Assembly (NCBI RefSeq): GCF_004912275.1
Contig: NZ_STGY01000032.1
Location: 25,389 to 89,388, forward strand
Reading direction: 5' to 3'
Source of the DNA: Glycomyces buryatensis
GTDB taxonomy: Bacteria; Actinomycetota; Actinomycetes; Mycobacteriales; Micromonosporaceae
Length of the DNA stretch: 64,000 nucleotides
Of the stretch, positions 1 through 9,451 are shown in pieces. Made by a program: the position numbers and the translations under genes. Numbering within the stretch: position 1 is the stretch's first letter; the number at the start of each line of letters is the position of its first letter. Below the pieces are notes generated by a model. That model saw only the letters and a program-made list of their open reading frames with translations. It had not been told where the DNA came from and searched no databases.

Positions 1-277
1 CCACCATCGTCTCGATCTGGCTGACCTGCTTGTCGGGCTCGTCGTTCGCGTACTGGAGCGAGACCGTGTAGCCCGCGTCCTCGAACGAGGTCTTCAGGTT
101 GTCACCATCGAAGATCCAACGCTCGGAGGTCTTGGTGGGCATCGCGATGCCGACCTTGCCTCCGCCGCCGCTACCGCCATTGCTGCCACTGTCTTCGCTC
201 GCACAGGCCGAGGCCGTGAGGGCCACTGCGGCCGCACCGATCGAACCGGTGAGCAAATGCCGTCGATTGACGTTCAT
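1..277 (-). CDS. Sugar ABC transporter substrate-binding lipoprotein (partial, N-terminus only)
   Basis: The first 92 residues of a secreted solute-binding lipoprotein are present; the rest lies beyond the left edge. The ATG at 277 is preceded by AAGGAG about nine bases upstream. The signal peptide has Arg-Arg at residues 5-6, a hydrophobic core and a lipobox ending ASAC (Cys25). A Ser/Gly-rich linker follows, and then the mature start GIAMPTKTSERWIFDGDN. That start resembles ChvE/XylF-type multiple-sugar-binding proteins. The protein would sit on the outer face of the membrane and deliver a sugar to a permease. The sugar cannot be told from this fragment. Confidence 0.85.
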   Translation of the reverse strand, partial: MNVNRRHLLTGSIGAAAVALTASACASEDSGSNGGSGGGGKVGIAMPTKTSERWIFDGDNLKTSFEDAGYTVSLQYANDEPDKQVSQIETMV

Positions 278-615
278 CTGTTAGTACTCCTTCGTACCGG
301 ACGTTGCGATCCGTGATCGCCACCGCCCTGGGTCAAGACTTCATCGATGCTTCAACGTTTTTCGACAAGCGTCAACAGTGGAAAGGCCTCGTGTCCGAAT
401 CGTTGTATTTCGAAGCTCACAAAAAGCGACACCTTAACCACATTCGCCACATCCGTCACTTGGTCATCTTAGGTCGCAACCGAACGTCGTCGAACGACCA
501 CCCGTTCGTGCCACATCCCTACGGCCCACTACCACTCGACCTTTCGGATGGGATAGCCTCACATTTGGTGGCAAATCACGCCAGCCGTTCATACGACCCA
601 CGAGGGGAGGTGACC
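278..615. other. Intergenic region between divergent genes
   Basis: This 338-base gap separates the lipoprotein from the pseudokinase and should carry both promoters. An open frame continues upstream of the kinase start at 616 but does not look like protein. I see no RNA gene or strong hairpin here. Confidence 0.5.
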
Positions 616-1920
616 ATGCCCCAGACTACGACCGTCGGTGCCGCCACCGTCGACCGTTTACTGCATCGAGACCCGGTATGCAGCGTCTTCAGCGGCACGG
701 TCCCCGCCGACCCGGCCGGCCTGCTGTGCGTCACCGTCGCACATGAGCGCGTCGACGGCTCCCGCCGCGAAGTCTTCCTCGAATGGGCCGCGAAACTCAC
801 CGGCCTCCCCGCCCACCCCCACCTGTCCCCGTGCAGCGCCGTCGGCCTCACCGAGAACGGCCGCCCCTACCTGGCCGTGGGCACCACCAGGCGCACCCTG
901 TCCGACCTGCTGACCGAGACCGGGCCCATGCCCGCCGGGCAGGTCCGCGCCCTCGGCGTCGCCCTGAGCGACGCCGTCGCCGTCTACCACCGCGGCGGCC
1001 TCATCCACGGCGCCATCCAGCCCGCCCACATCCTCGTCGGCTCGGGCCACCACTTGCAGCTCACCGCCTACGACGTGACCGCCCCCGTCCTGGCCGCCCC
1101 GCTCCCCCCGTCCCCCTACACGGCCCCTGAGCACCTCGACGCCGCCGTTGCAGGCGAGGTCGCCGCCAGTCCCGCCGGGGACGTCTACGCGCTCGCCACC
1201 GTGCTCTACGCGGCCCTTGGCGGGCGTCTGCCGTGGTCCCGGTCGAGCCGCGAGGGCGTGGCCGACCCGCTCCTGCGGGCCGCGCCGATCCCGCACATCC
1301 CCGGCGTTGACACCGAGCTCACCGACCACATCGGCGCCGCGCTCCACCCCGATCCGCGCCGCCGGCCCACCTCGGCCGTCCTGCGCGACCAACTCACCCG
1401 CCTCGACCTCACCGCCGCAAGGGCCCCCGGGCACCGACCCGCCTCGGTCCCGTCCGCGCTGCTGCCGAGCCGGGGACTGCGCCCGGTCGCCGTCTCGATG
1501 TCGACCGAGCTCGCCCCCTACCGGCCCGGGCCGGAACGGACGGGCCTGCGCCCGAGACTTCGCAAGATCGCCACGGCCACCGCGGGAATCGCCCTGACCG
1601 GGGCGCTTCTGGGCGGGGCCGCACTGGCGACGTACGCGGCGACCAACCCGGAGAGCTCCGGCTCCGTCTGCAACGACCCGGCGGAACTGGGCGGGCGGAT
1701 CAGCGAGCAGCTGGAGGACGGCACGATCGTCGACAGCTGGTGCGCCGGTGACGAATTCGTCGCAGCGACCGTCGACTACGAGGGCGGCTCAGGAGGCGGC
1801 GGCGAAGCGGCCACGGAGCGGCTGGCCTGGCGCATCGAGGGCGAGAACCTGGTGGCGGTCACCGACTGCGCCGATGTGGGCCTCCCCGAGAGCATCCTCA
1901 AATTCCTCAGCTGCGGTTAG
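616..1920 (+). CDS. Membrane-anchored Ser/Thr kinase-like protein, probable pseudokinase
   Basis: This 434-residue protein has a Hanks-type kinase fold over residues 1-270, one membrane segment (about 317-341) and a short outer domain with four cysteines. The start at 616 follows GAGGGGAGGTGA; the open frame extends further upstream without a ribosome site. Catalytic positions are degenerate. The HRD-loop equivalent reads LIHGAIQPAHILV, lacking the catalytic Asp and the loop Asn. The DFG region reads TAYDVTAP, and the beta-3 segment LCVTVAHE lacks the usual Lys. The APE region (YTAPEHL) and the F-helix Asp (GDVYALATVLY) are kept. It probably senses or scaffolds rather than phosphorylates. The outer cysteines may form disulfides. 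No neighbour points to a partner. Confidence 0.85.
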   Translation: MPQTTTVGAATVDRLLHRDPVCSVFSGTVPADPAGLLCVTVAHERVDGSRREVFLEWAAKLTGLPAHPHLSPCSAVGLTENGRPYLAVGTTRRTLSDLLTETGPMPAGQVRALGVALSDAVAVYHRGGLIHGAIQPAHILVGSGHHLQLTAYDVTAPVLAAPLPPSPYTAPEHLDAAVAGEVAASPAGDVYALATVLYAALGGRLPWSRSSREGVADPLLRAAPIPHIPGVDTELTDHIGAALHPDPRRRPTSAVLRDQLTRLDLTAARAPGHRPASVPSALLPSRGLRPVAVSMSTELAPYRPGPERTGLRPRLRKIATATAGIALTGALLGGAALATYAATNPESSGSVCNDPAELGGRISEQLEDGTIVDSWCAGDEFVAATVDYEGGSGGGGEAATERLAWRIEGENLVAVTDCADVGLPESILKFLSCG

Positions 1921-2034
1921 CGTCCATGACACCTCCTCACCGCGCCCGGTTTCGATCGGGCGCAGTGCCAATGGTGCAACGGGGAACCTGAAGGGGAGCT
2001 GAAGAGCAGAGCGGCCCAGGGGTGCTCGAGAAGC

Positions 2035-2826
2035 CTAGTCGCGCTCGGGCTTCGGCAGGAATCCCCCGAAGGCCGCCACCGTCTTGTTCGCGTAGGCGGA
2101 GGTGTCGCCGCGTTCCATCGGGCCGTCCCATTCCTTCGGGAGCGGAGCGCGCCCCGGAAGGATGCGGCCGACTATCCGGTCCAGGGCCTCTTCGGCCTTG
2201 CCCACCCACAGGTGGGCGCCGCCCTCGATCTTCACGACCTCGGCCTGGCGGATCGCCGCGAAGCGCTCGGTGGCCTCGGGGTACTGGAGGTAGTCGTCGT
2301 TCTCGGGAATGAGCGCCAGCAGCGGGCGGCCGTCCTCGTCCCAGCGGGCCAGGTCATCCTCAGTGGAATACCGCAGCGGCGGCGACATGAGCACCGCGCC
2401 CTCCACGCCGGGCTCCAAACCGTACTTCAGCGTCAGGTCGGTTCCGAAGGACCAGCCGACCAGCCACGGGCGCGGCAGTTCCGCGAACTCGGCGTACTCG
2501 ACCGCGGCGGCGACGTCGAAGCGCTCGCCCACTCCATTGTCGAATTCGCCCTCGCTCGTGCCCTGCTGGGACTCGGTGCCGCGCGTATTGAAGCGCACCA
2601 CCGCCATATTCGCCAGCGCGGGCAGGCGCCAGGCGGCCTTGCGGAAGACGTGGGAGTCCATCATGCCGCCATGGGTGGGCAGCGGATGGACGCAGATGAT
2701 CGTCGCCTCGGGTTCGGCGTCGAGAGGGAGTGCGACCTCTCCGACGAGGTTCAGCCCGTCGGCGGTCTGCAGGGTGAGCGCCTCGCGCCGGGCGGGGAGC
2801 ATGCTCGCTGATCTGATTACGGCCAC
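2035..2826 (-). CDS. Alpha/beta hydrolase
   Basis: A cytosolic alpha/beta hydrolase of about 263 residues. The oxyanion region reads CVHPLPTHGGMM, the nucleophile elbow is GWSFG, and the C-terminal catalytic His lies in GGAHLWVG. The substrate is unknown; such proteins are usually esterases or lipases. I chose the GTG at 2826 because a GATAAT -10 box lies six bases upstream on the minus strand, the pattern of a leaderless actinobacterial message. An ATG at 2802 is the alternative. Codons further upstream read as unlikely low-complexity sequence. The gene stands alone, convergent with the pseudokinase. Confidence 0.8.
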   Translation of the reverse strand: MAVIRSASMLPARREALTLQTADGLNLVGEVALPLDAEPEATIICVHPLPTHGGMMDSHVFRKAAWRLPALANMAVVRFNTRGTESQQGTSEGEFDNGVGERFDVAAAVEYAEFAELPRPWLVGWSFGTDLTLKYGLEPGVEGAVLMSPPLRYSTEDDLARWDEDGRPLLALIPENDDYLQYPEATERFAAIRQAEVVKIEGGAHLWVGKAEEALDRIVGRILPGRAPLPKEWDGPMERGDTSAYANKTVAAFGGFLPKPERD

Positions 2827-2832
2827 GGCCGA

Positions 2833-2838
2833 ATTATC
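2833..2838 (-). promoter_or_regulatory. -10 box of a leaderless promoter
   Basis: GATAAT on the minus strand ends six bases before the GTG at 2826. That spacing puts transcription start at or next to the start codon. Confidence 0.5.
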
Positions 2839-3079
2839 GCCCGAACCGGGCCGGCGGTCCACCCGCTGTGTCGCACCTTGCATCCAGAGCCGCGGTGTGA
2901 AGGTGTGGGACCGCGTTCCGGGTCTCGCCGTTCCGGAACCCGCCCTCCCTTTCCCACCCACCCGGGAGCCTGGCGTCGATCATGGCGCGCGGGTGTGACA
3001 GGAACGGGCGCTCGCCGCCGTCATGTCACCCGGGGGCCCGGCCGCTCGATGTCGTGCCGGGAATGGAGCGGCCCGGCGC

Positions 3080-3361
3080 TCAGCGCCATTGGCCCGGTCT
3101 CCGCCGGTCCCTCGCATTCCAGCAGCCCTTGTGCCAGTGGCGGCGGTCGTCGCCGTCGCCCTCGTCGGCCCAGGCCACGACGTGCGGAGTCCCCGGTGGG
3201 ATCTCCAAGTCGCAGCCTGGGCAACGATAGGTCTTCGCCGCGCCCGCGCCGGGGATCGCGCGCGTTTGGTAGCGGCCGTCGGGCCCGTCGACCAGGTTCG
3301 AGTCCTGGGCAGATCGCGTCGGCGGCTCGGCCGGGCGTTCACGGCGGTTCTTGCGGGGCAT
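3080..3361 (-). CDS. Small zinc-ribbon protein (actinobacterial 'ATP/GTP-binding protein' family)
   Basis: A 93-residue basic protein with one metal site built from YRCPGCDLEIPPGTPH near residue 46 and RRHWHKGCW near residue 74, a CxxC...HxxxC arrangement. The start MPRKNRRER is typical of short proteins that actinobacterial annotations often name 'ATP/GTP-binding protein'. No nucleotide-binding motif is visible, so that name should not be taken as function. A nucleic-acid or protein-binding zinc ribbon is more likely. It lies 12 bases downstream of the membrane protein at 3374-3607, in the same direction, and is probably co-transcribed with it. Confidence 0.75.
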   Translation of the reverse strand: MPRKNRRERPAEPPTRSAQDSNLVDGPDGRYQTRAIPGAGAAKTYRCPGCDLEIPPGTPHVVAWADEGDGDDRRHWHKGCWNARDRRRPGQWR

Positions 3362-3373
3362 GTCCAGTCCGGT

Positions 3374-3607
3374 CTAGGCGCGGTCAGCGCCGCTCTCGGG
3401 CGCGCCGTCGCCGGCCGCCTCCGCGGCGGCCTCGCGATCGAGCCGCTCATTGAGGCGTCTGACGTGCTTGTTCATGCCTCGAATGAGGAAGATCGTCACG
3501 ACGACGAGGAACACGGTGATGAACAGCCCGAGCGGCCCGGCCAGGGCCTGGTCTCGTTCCGGCCCGAATTCTGCCTGTGCCAGGTACTCAAATCCCACGT
3601 TTACCAC
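3374..3607 (-). CDS. Small single-pass membrane protein
   Basis: A 77-residue protein with one transmembrane helix (about residues 25-44, GPLGLFITVFLVVVTIFLI). A basic stretch (MNKHVRRLNERLDREAA) follows the helix, so the Ala/Glu-rich tail should be cytoplasmic. Proteins of this build commonly lie beside ung in actinomycetes, but their role is not known to me. It sits 14 bases after ung and 12 before the zinc-ribbon gene, suggesting an ilvA-ung-membrane protein-zinc ribbon transcription unit. Confidence 0.7.
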   Translation of the reverse strand: MVNVGFEYLAQAEFGPERDQALAGPLGLFITVFLVVVTIFLIRGMNKHVRRLNERLDREAAAEAAGDGAPESGADRA

Positions 3608-3621
3608 CGTATATCCCCGCG

Positions 3622-4311
3622 TTAGTCCTGTTGCAGCGCCGGGAGCCGCCAGTCGACGGGCTCACCGCCTGCCTGTACGAGCAGCTCGTTGGCGCGGCTG
3701 AACGGCTTGGAGCCGAAGAAGCCCCGGCGGGCGCTCAGCGGCGAGGGGTGGGCCGACTCGATCGACGGCACCGATCCGAGCAGCGGCTTGAGCTTGCGCG
3801 CGTCGGCGCCCCACAGGATGGCGACGGCCGGGCCGCCGCGCTCGGCGAGGGCCTTGATGGCCTGCTCGGTGACGGACTCCCAGCCCTTGCCGCGGTGCGA
3901 GGCGGGCTCGCCGGGCATGACCGACAGGGACCGGTTGAGCAGCAGCACGCCCTGCTCGGACCAGGGAGTGAGGTCGCCGTTGGCAGGCAGGTCGTAGCCG
4001 AGGTCGTCGCGGTACTCGTTGAAGATGTTGACGAGGCTGCGGGGCAGGGGGCGCACCTCGGGGGCGACGGCGAAGGACAGACCGATGGCGTGGCCGGGGG
4101 TGGGGTAGGGGTCCTGGCCGACGATGATGACCTTGACGTCGTCGAACGGCTGTTGGAAGGCGCGCAGGATGTGCTCGGCGGCGGGCAGGTAGCGGCGTCC
4201 GGCGGCCACCTCGGCGCGGAGGAACTCCCCCATCTTGGTGACGTCGTCGGCGACGGGGGCGAGGGCCTTGGCCCAGCCGGGCTCTACGAGATCTTCGAGT
4301 TTCTTTTGCAT
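3622..4311 (-). CDS. ung: Uracil-DNA glycosylase, family 1
   Basis: This 229-residue enzyme removes uracil from DNA as the first step of base-excision repair. Motif A reads [17 protein letters not shown], with the catalytic Asp in GQDPY. Motif B is [13 protein letters not shown], whose His and Leu act in base flipping. The Pro after DPY, where His is commonest, is seen in other actinobacterial copies. Length matches the family. The gene follows ilvA by only three bases and precedes two small genes, so it is likely expressed as part of that unit. Confidence 0.97.
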   Translation of the reverse strand: MQKKLEDLVEPGWAKALAPVADDVTKMGEFLRAEVAAGRRYLPAAEHILRAFQQPFDDVKVIIVGQDPYPTPGHAIGLSFAVAPEVRPLPRSLVNIFNEYRDDLGYDLPANGDLTPWSEQGVLLLNRSLSVMPGEPASHRGKGWESVTEQAIKALAERGGPAVAILWGADARKLKPLLGSVPSIESAHPSPLSARRGFFGSKPFSRANELLVQAGGEPVDWRLPALQQD

Positions 4312-4314
4312 GAC

Positions 4315-5529
4315 TCAGATGCTAGATCCCGCCACCGTCAAGAAATAGCCCGCGTCGCGTAGGGCCGCAACGATTTCGGTCGCGTGTTCGGAACCGCGCG
4401 TCTCGATCGAGAGGTCCACGGACACTTCACCGATGGAAAGGCGCGGGTCGGACCGCTGATGGAAGACGTCGACGATATTGCCGCCGTAGGCGCCCACGAG
4501 CTGGAGCACCGAGGCCAGGGCGCCGGGCCGGTCCGGGCAGCGCAGGTTGCAGCGCAGGAATCGCCCGGAGGCGGCGAGGCCGTGCCCGATGAGCCGCATG
4601 AGCAGCAGCGGGTCGATATTGCCGCCGGAGATGACGGCGACGGTCGGGCCGGTGTAGGGCACCGAGTAGTTCAGCAGCGCGGCGTAGGCGGTGGCACCGG
4701 CCGGTTCGACCACGAGCTTGTTGCGTTCGAGCAGGGACAGCAGCGCGCGGCTGATGTCCTCCTCGGTGACGGTGACGATCTCGTCCACCAGATGGTCGAC
4801 GATCTCGAAGGGGACATCGCCGGGGCGGCCCACGGCGATGCCGTCGGCGATCGTGTTCATCTTCTCCAGCCGCACCGGTTTGCCCGCCGCGAGCGAGTCG
4901 GGGTAGGCGGCCGCGCCCGCGGCCTGGACGCCGACGATGCGGATGTCGGGACGCAGTTCCTTTGCGGCGGCGGCGATCCCGGCGATGAGGCCCCCGCCGC
5001 CGACCGCGGTGACGATGGTGGCCGTCTCGGGCAGCTGGTCGAGGATCTCCAGGGCGATGGTGCCCTGGCCGGCGACGATGTCGCGGTGGTCGAAGGGATG
5101 GATGAGCGTCGCACCGGTCTCGGCGGCGAACCGGTGGGCCGCCTCCAACGCGTCGTCCACGGTGGCGCCGCCGAGGATGACGTCGGCGCCGTAGCCCTTG
5201 GTCGCGGCGACCTTCGGGAGCGGCGCGGCGGCCGGCATGAAGACGGTCGAGTGGATTCCAAGCGTGGTGGCGGCCAGCGCGACGCCCTGGGCGTGGTTGC
5301 CCGCGGAGGCGGCGACGACGCCTTGGGCACGTTCGGCGTCGGTCAGGCGCGAGACGCGCATGTAGGCGCCGCGGATCTTGAACGAGCCGGCCCGCTGCAG
5401 GTTCTCGCACTTGAGGTGGACGCCGTCGAGGGAGGGATCGCGGGAGGGTTCGAGCGGCGTGCGCCGCACGACCCCGGTCAGGGCGGCGGCCGCGGCGCGG
5501 ACGTCTTCGAGAGTCACGAGCTCGGTCAC
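4315..5529 (-). CDS. ilvA: Threonine ammonia-lyase (biosynthetic/catabolic, ACT-containing)
   Basis: A 404-residue PLP enzyme converting threonine to 2-oxobutanoate, the first step toward isoleucine. The PLP-binding Lys lies in GSFKIRGAY (about residue 50). The phosphate-binding glycine loop is VGGGGLIAG, and SGGNIDPLLL closes the catalytic domain. A single C-terminal ACT domain (about residues 325-404, LRCPDRPGALASVLQ) suggests allosteric control by branched-chain amino acids. The short form with one ACT domain is usual for actinobacteria. The ATG-equivalent start MTELVTLEDV is near a weak site. It heads the unit with ung. Confidence 0.95.
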   Translation of the reverse strand: MTELVTLEDVRAAAAALTGVVRRTPLEPSRDPSLDGVHLKCENLQRAGSFKIRGAYMRVSRLTDAERAQGVVAASAGNHAQGVALAATTLGIHSTVFMPAAAPLPKVAATKGYGADVILGGATVDDALEAAHRFAAETGATLIHPFDHRDIVAGQGTIALEILDQLPETATIVTAVGGGGLIAGIAAAAKELRPDIRIVGVQAAGAAAYPDSLAAGKPVRLEKMNTIADGIAVGRPGDVPFEIVDHLVDEIVTVTEEDISRALLSLLERNKLVVEPAGATAYAALLNYSVPYTGPTVAVISGGNIDPLLLMRLIGHGLAASGRFLRCNLRCPDRPGALASVLQLVGAYGGNIVDVFHQRSDPRLSIGEVSVDLSIETRGSEHATEIVAALRDAGYFLTVAGSSI

Positions 5530-5847
5530 GACTCGATCGTAGTGGCCGCCGCGAGCGGCATCGTTGAGGACGGCGCCAAGGTCGGAAACCGGTTACAATG
5601 GTTCGAATATCTAACTCATTTGACCGAAATGGCCGGCTTCCGACCGCGCGCAACGGAACGGAGCGCCTGGTGCGGACGGATGGAGACGCCATCGGTAACC
5701 TGGTGTTCATCTGGAGCGAGGCGGGTGACCCCCGTTACTCACTCCCCCCGCAAGGCTTAAGCTACGGCTAGTCAACCCCGGCGTTAGGCCCGCTTCACAT
5801 TGCGCACACCGAACTTATCGGTCCCCTTTGAACCCCTGGAGTCAACG
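5530..5847. other. Divergent intergenic region between ilvA and the ABC ATPase
   Basis: About 318 bases without a gene. TACAAT at 5594-5599 on the plus strand and TAGATA on the minus strand near 5605-5612 are possible -10 boxes. No RNA gene, riboswitch or terminator could be recognised. Confidence 0.4.
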
Positions 5848-7254
5848 GTGACTGCTGTCACACTCAAGAACGTCTCGAAGGTGTTTCCCGGCGACACGTT
5901 GGCCGTGGACTCGCTCAGCATGGACGTCAACCACGGGGAGTTCCTGGTGCTCCTCGGCCCGTCCGGTTGCGGCAAGTCCACCGTCCTCCGCATGGTCGCC
6001 GGACTTGAGACCCCCTCCGACGGCGACATCCTCCTCGACGGCCAGTACGCGAACGACCTGCCCCCGCGCGAGCGCAACGCCGCGATGATCTTCCAGACCT
6101 TCGCGCTGTACCCGCACATGTCCGTCGGGGACAATATCGGCTTCCCGCTCAAACTCGGCAAGAAGAACGGTGCGCATTCCGTTCCCGAGGCCGTCGGCGA
6201 CATGGCCGGCGCGCTGGGCATCAGCGATCTGATCGACCGCAAGCCCAATCAGCTCTCCGGCGGCCAGCAGCAGCGCGTGGCCATGGGCCGCGCCCTGGTA
6301 CGGCGGCCCAAACTGTTCCTTATGGACGAACCGCTCTCGAATCTCGACATCGGACTCAGAGCGGAGCTGCGCACCGAGATCTCCTCGCTGGTGCGCCGCC
6401 ACGACGCGACCACCCTCTACGTCACCCACGACCAGACCGAGGCGCTCACCATGGCCGACCGGGTCGCGGTGCTGCGCAAGGGAGTCCTGCAAGATGTCGG
6501 CACCCCCGACGAGGTCTACGAGCGCCCCGCGACGATGTACGTGGCAGCGTTCCTCGGCACGCCCCGCATGAACCTCCTCGAAGCCCGCGTCAACGTCTTC
6601 CTCGACCGCTACGTCGCCCTCGACTTCGGCGACCAGGAACTGCGCCTGCCCTGGCACGACCTGCGCGGCAGGGCTGTGGCGCGCTACCACGGCGAGAACA
6701 TCGTGGTCGGCATGCGGGCCGAGGCGCTCGCGCCGGTCGCCGAGGGCCAGCCGGGCCAGTCCATCCAGGGCCGGGTCCGCTTCTACGAGCACCACGGCCA
6801 CGAGACGCTCGTCTTCCTCGACATCGGCGCGACCGCCATCATCCCCGACGGCATCGGCGACAAGCCCGACCTGGCCCGCTCGGGATCCAAGCCGCGCCGG
6901 CGCCTGACCGGACTGTTCTCGGGTTTCGGCCAGCCGTCGACCGAGCGGCGCGAGGTCGACACCGGACCCATCCGAAAGTCCGCCGACCTGGTCTTCCGCC
7001 TGCCCCCGCACATCCCGATCGCGACCGGGCAGCCGATCACGACGGCGGTCCACATGGACGCGCTGCACTACTTCGACAAGTTCGGCAAGCGCATCGACGT
7101 CGGCTGGACCCAGCGGGCATTAGGGGTGTCGGATCCAGCCTCACCCGACACCACCCGACACCCCTACGCACGGACACGACCGAGGGGCCCTTCGCTGCGG
7201 AAGGGCCCCTCGGTGACGTCTGGGGATCTGGGGTTCAGGAAACGGTCGCGCTAG
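5848..7254 (+). CDS. Carbohydrate ABC transporter ATP-binding protein (UgpC/MsmK type)
   Basis: The ATPase of sugar importers, 468 residues. It has Walker [10 protein letters not shown] (about residue 38), Q-loop, signature LSGGQQQR, Walker B LFLMDEP and switch His VTHDQTE. A C-terminal TOBE-like regulatory domain follows. The GTG at 5848 is preceded by GGAG seven bases away; the open frame upstream lacks a ribosome site. One such ATPase often serves many importers in actinobacteria, which fits its isolation here. The last 40 or so codons run through a strong hairpin (7180-7213) and overlap the greA stop by four bases, so the C-terminal tail is unusual and may be recent run-on. Confidence 0.93.
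   Translation: MTAVTLKNVSKVFPGDTLAVDSLSMDVNHGEFLVLLGPSGCGKSTVLRMVAGLETPSDGDILLDGQYANDLPPRERNAAMIFQTFALYPHMSVGDNIGFPLKLGKKNGAHSVPEAVGDMAGALGISDLIDRKPNQLSGGQQQRVAMGRALVRRPKLFLMDEPLSNLDIGLRAELRTEISSLVRRHDATTLYVTHDQTEALTMADRVAVLRKGVLQDVGTPDEVYERPATMYVAAFLGTPRMNLLEARVNVFLDRYVALDFGDQELRLPWHDLRGRAVARYHGENIVVGMRAEALAPVAEGQPGQSIQGRVRFYEHHGHETLVFLDIGATAIIPDGIGDKPDLARSGSKPRRRLTGLFSGFGQPSTERREVDTGPIRKSADLVFRLPPHIPIATGQPITTAVHMDALHYFDKFGKRIDVGWTQRALGVSDPASPDTTRHPYARTRPRGPSLRKGPSVTSGDLGFRKRSR
7180..7213. terminator. Bidirectional hairpin between the ABC ATPase and greA
   Basis: A perfect inverted repeat (14-base arms CCGAGGGGCCCTTC and its complement around GCTGCG). It lies where two convergent genes end. 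It is unusual in falling inside the last codons of the ATPase frame. Confidence 0.75.
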
Positions 7255-7745
7255 CCTTCGAACAGCTCGGTGCCGACGATCTTGACCGACAGCTCCGCGC
7301 CATTGGGGGCGGCGTAGGAGACGGTGTCGCCTTCCTTGTGCCCCAAGAGGGCCGCGCCGAGCGCCGAGTCGGGGCTGTAGACCGTCAGATCCGTGGTCGC
7401 CCCGATCTCGCGGGAGCCCAGCAGGAACTTCTCGGTGTCCGAGGGGTCGCCGTCGAAGGCGACGGTGACGACGGTGCCGATCTGGATCTCGTCGCTGGAA
7501 CCGGCCTCGCCGACCTTCGCGTGGCGCAGTAGGTCCTCGAGCTGCCGGATCCGGCCCTCCTGCTTGCCCTGCTCCTCCTTGGCGGCGTGGTAGCCGCCGT
7601 TCTCCTTCAGGTCGCCCTCCTCGCGGCGCGCGTTGATCTCCGCGGCCATGAGGGGGCGGTTGGCGATGAGCTCGTCCAGGTCGCCCTTGAGGCGGTCGTA
7701 CGCCTCCTGGGTAAGCCAAGTGCCCTGGTTGCTGTCGGTAGCCAT
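7251..7745 (-). CDS. greA: Transcription elongation factor GreA
   Basis: A 164-residue factor that rescues backtracked RNA polymerase by stimulating transcript cleavage. The N-terminal coiled coil (residues 1-75) carries the tip acidic residues in [16 protein letters not shown]. The C-terminal FKBP-like domain covers the rest. The ATG at 7745 is placed ten bases after GGAGGA; a TTG three codons upstream is too close to that site. It converges on the ABC ATPase with a four-base stop overlap. Confidence 0.96.
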   Translation of the reverse strand: MATDSNQGTWLTQEAYDRLKGDLDELIANRPLMAAEINARREEGDLKENGGYHAAKEEQGKQEGRIRQLEDLLRHAKVGEAGSSDEIQIGTVVTVAFDGDPSDTEKFLLGSREIGATTDLTVYSPDSALGAALLGHKEGDTVSYAAPNGAELSVKIVGTELFEG

Positions 7746-7866
7746 AGGTTCCAAATCCTCCGAATATTGCGATCCGATGTAGTGCGTCCGGTCTGCGCCG
7801 AGGAGGCGCGGGTAGCAAAACGCCCGCCGACCGAAACGCGGTGCGGCGGGCCGAAGTTCGCTTCGC

Positions 7867-8313
7867 TCAGTCCGCCTTCCAGCACCGCTGGATTTCGCCG
7901 GTATTGGGTTCTCCCGACACCGGGAGCGTGAACGTCATTTCGACGCGGGTCGAGTCGTCCGCGGGGAGCTCCACCTCGGCCGCCCCGATCTCGGCGCCGG
8001 CCATGTCTCGGGATCTGACCCGGCAGATGGCCCCTTCCCCCTCGGGCTTGTAGACCTCGAAGGTGATGGCGACTTCGCCGGGAACCGAGTCGTCGAACGC
8101 CAGCAGGGACGACGTGTAGTCGCCCTGGCCGTATTGGCTCTGCAGGCTGAAGGCCACTCCGACCCCGGCCGCGACCACGCCCAGCGTGAGGAGACCGGCG
8201 ATCATCGGCCGACGGCGGCGCGGCGCCCTGCGGCGACCGTAGCGACCCTCGGGGAAGACGACGTCGCCCGCTTCAGGCGCGCGCCCATCCGTGGTGTGGG
8301 TCTCGGTGCTCAT
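7867..8313 (-). CDS. DUF4307 membrane protein
   Basis: A 148-residue actinobacterial protein. The cytoplasmic N-terminus contains [17 protein letters not shown], a transmembrane helix covers about residues 37-55, and an outer beta-rich domain with two cysteines (AICRVRS, QRCWKAD) follows. This matches DUF4307, which is commonly found next to mca and greA. Function is unknown. The order greA-DUF4307 divergent from mca is conserved in actinomycetes and could mean a link to mycothiol biology, though nothing in the protein shows it. Confidence 0.85.
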   Translation of the reverse strand: MSTETHTTDGRAPEAGDVVFPEGRYGRRRAPRRRRPMIAGLLTLGVVAAGVGVAFSLQSQYGQGDYTSSLLAFDDSVPGEVAITFEVYKPEGEGAICRVRSRDMAGAEIGAAEVELPADDSTRVEMTFTLPVSGEPNTGEIQRCWKAD

Positions 8314-8515
8314 CTGGCCGCTCTCTAGTCCGCCGCTGACGTCGTACTCCAGGGGCTCCGGGCCGCGCCGTGGCCCCGGTTTCGCCCGGCTGGGAAGAAT
8401 CGATTATCGAGTATCGTTGCACAGAATGCCAGAGCCGACAACCTTACGTTCCGCGCGAGTCGGCTCGTGGGGCGCGGAACTCCCACAACAACACCCACCA
8501 GTGAGGTCATAAGCC

Positions 8516-9400
8516 GTGACGGTCCCGTCGAGCACTCTGCGACTGATGTGTGTCCACGCGCACCCCGACGACGAATCGAGCAAGGGCGCGGCCACCATGG
8601 CCCGCTACGTCCGCGAAGGCATCGAAGTGCTGGTCGTGACTTGCACCGGCGGCGAACGCGGCGACGTGCTCAACCCCAAGATGGACCGCCCCGAAGTGCA
8701 GGAGAACCTCCCGCTCATCCGCACCCAGGAGATGGACCGCGCCCGCGAGATCCTCGGCGTCAAGCAGCACTGGCTCGGATTCACCGACTCCGGCCTCCCC
8801 GACGGCTGGCTTCCCGACTCCGGCATCGCCCTCCCCGAGGACGCCTTCTATCTGGTGCCCACCGAGGCGGCGGCGGCGCCGCTGGTCGAGATCATGCGCT
8901 CCTTCCGCCCTCACGTGGTCACCACCTACGACGAGGAGGGCGGCTACCCGCACCCCGACCACGTCAAGACCCACGAGATCTCCGTGGCCGCGTTCGACGC
9001 CGCCGGAGACCCGGAGCGGTACACCGATCGAGGCGAGGCCTGGCAGCCGCTGAAGCTGTACTACCAGCACTCGTTCGGCAAGGCCCGCATCGAGGCCCTG
9101 CACCTGGCCATGCTCGCCGCCGGCCTCGAATCGCCCTATGAGGAATGGCTCGTCGGCGACCGCGACTGGGCCCGCGACAAGAGCGAGCGCGTCACCACCC
9201 GCGTCGAATGCGCCGAGTGCTTCGGCATCCGCGACGAAGCCCTCAAGGCCCACGCCACCCAGGTCGACCCCGACGGATTCTGGTTCGCCGTTCCGCGCGA
9301 GCTCCAGGAGAAGGCCTGGCCGACCGAGGACTACGAACTGGTCTCCTCGCACCTGCCCGAGCGCCTCCCCGAGGACGACCTCTTCGCCGGGCTTCGCTGA
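8516..9400 (+). CDS. mca: Mycothiol S-conjugate amidase
   Basis: A 294-residue zinc amidase that cleaves mycothiol S-conjugates of electrophiles and antibiotics into a mercapturic acid and GlcN-Ins. The N-terminal motif CVHAHPDDESSKGAA and the later HPDHVKTHEI supply the zinc ligands of the LmbE/PIG-L family. CTGGERGDVLNPKM is characteristic of Mca rather than MshB. The start is GTG at 8516. Its presence shows the host makes mycothiol, so it is an actinobacterium. A terminator follows at 9428-9451. Confidence 0.96.
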   Translation: MTVPSSTLRLMCVHAHPDDESSKGAATMARYVREGIEVLVVTCTGGERGDVLNPKMDRPEVQENLPLIRTQEMDRAREILGVKQHWLGFTDSGLPDGWLPDSGIALPEDAFYLVPTEAAAAPLVEIMRSFRPHVVTTYDEEGGYPHPDHVKTHEISVAAFDAAGDPERYTDRGEAWQPLKLYYQHSFGKARIEALHLAMLAAGLESPYEEWLVGDRDWARDKSERVTTRVECAECFGIRDEALKAHATQVDPDGFWFAVPRELQEKAWPTEDYELVSSHLPERLPEDDLFAGLR

Positions 9401-9427
9401 AACCGCTTGGCACCACAGCAGTCCCAC

Positions 9428-9451
9428 GGCCCCCGGAGGTTTCCGGGGGCC
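9428..9451 (+). terminator. Rho-independent terminator after mca
   Basis: GGCCCCCGGA and its perfect complement enclose a four-base loop, followed by TCTTGCTTCC. Confidence 0.8.

Noticed and set aside
4384..5760. A 458-codon open frame opposite ilvA
   Set aside because: It is the antisense shadow of ilvA; its composition is Gly/Arg/Val-rich with no motif. The many other long frames opposite mca, eno, ppx, the kinase and the relaxase were left out for the same reason.
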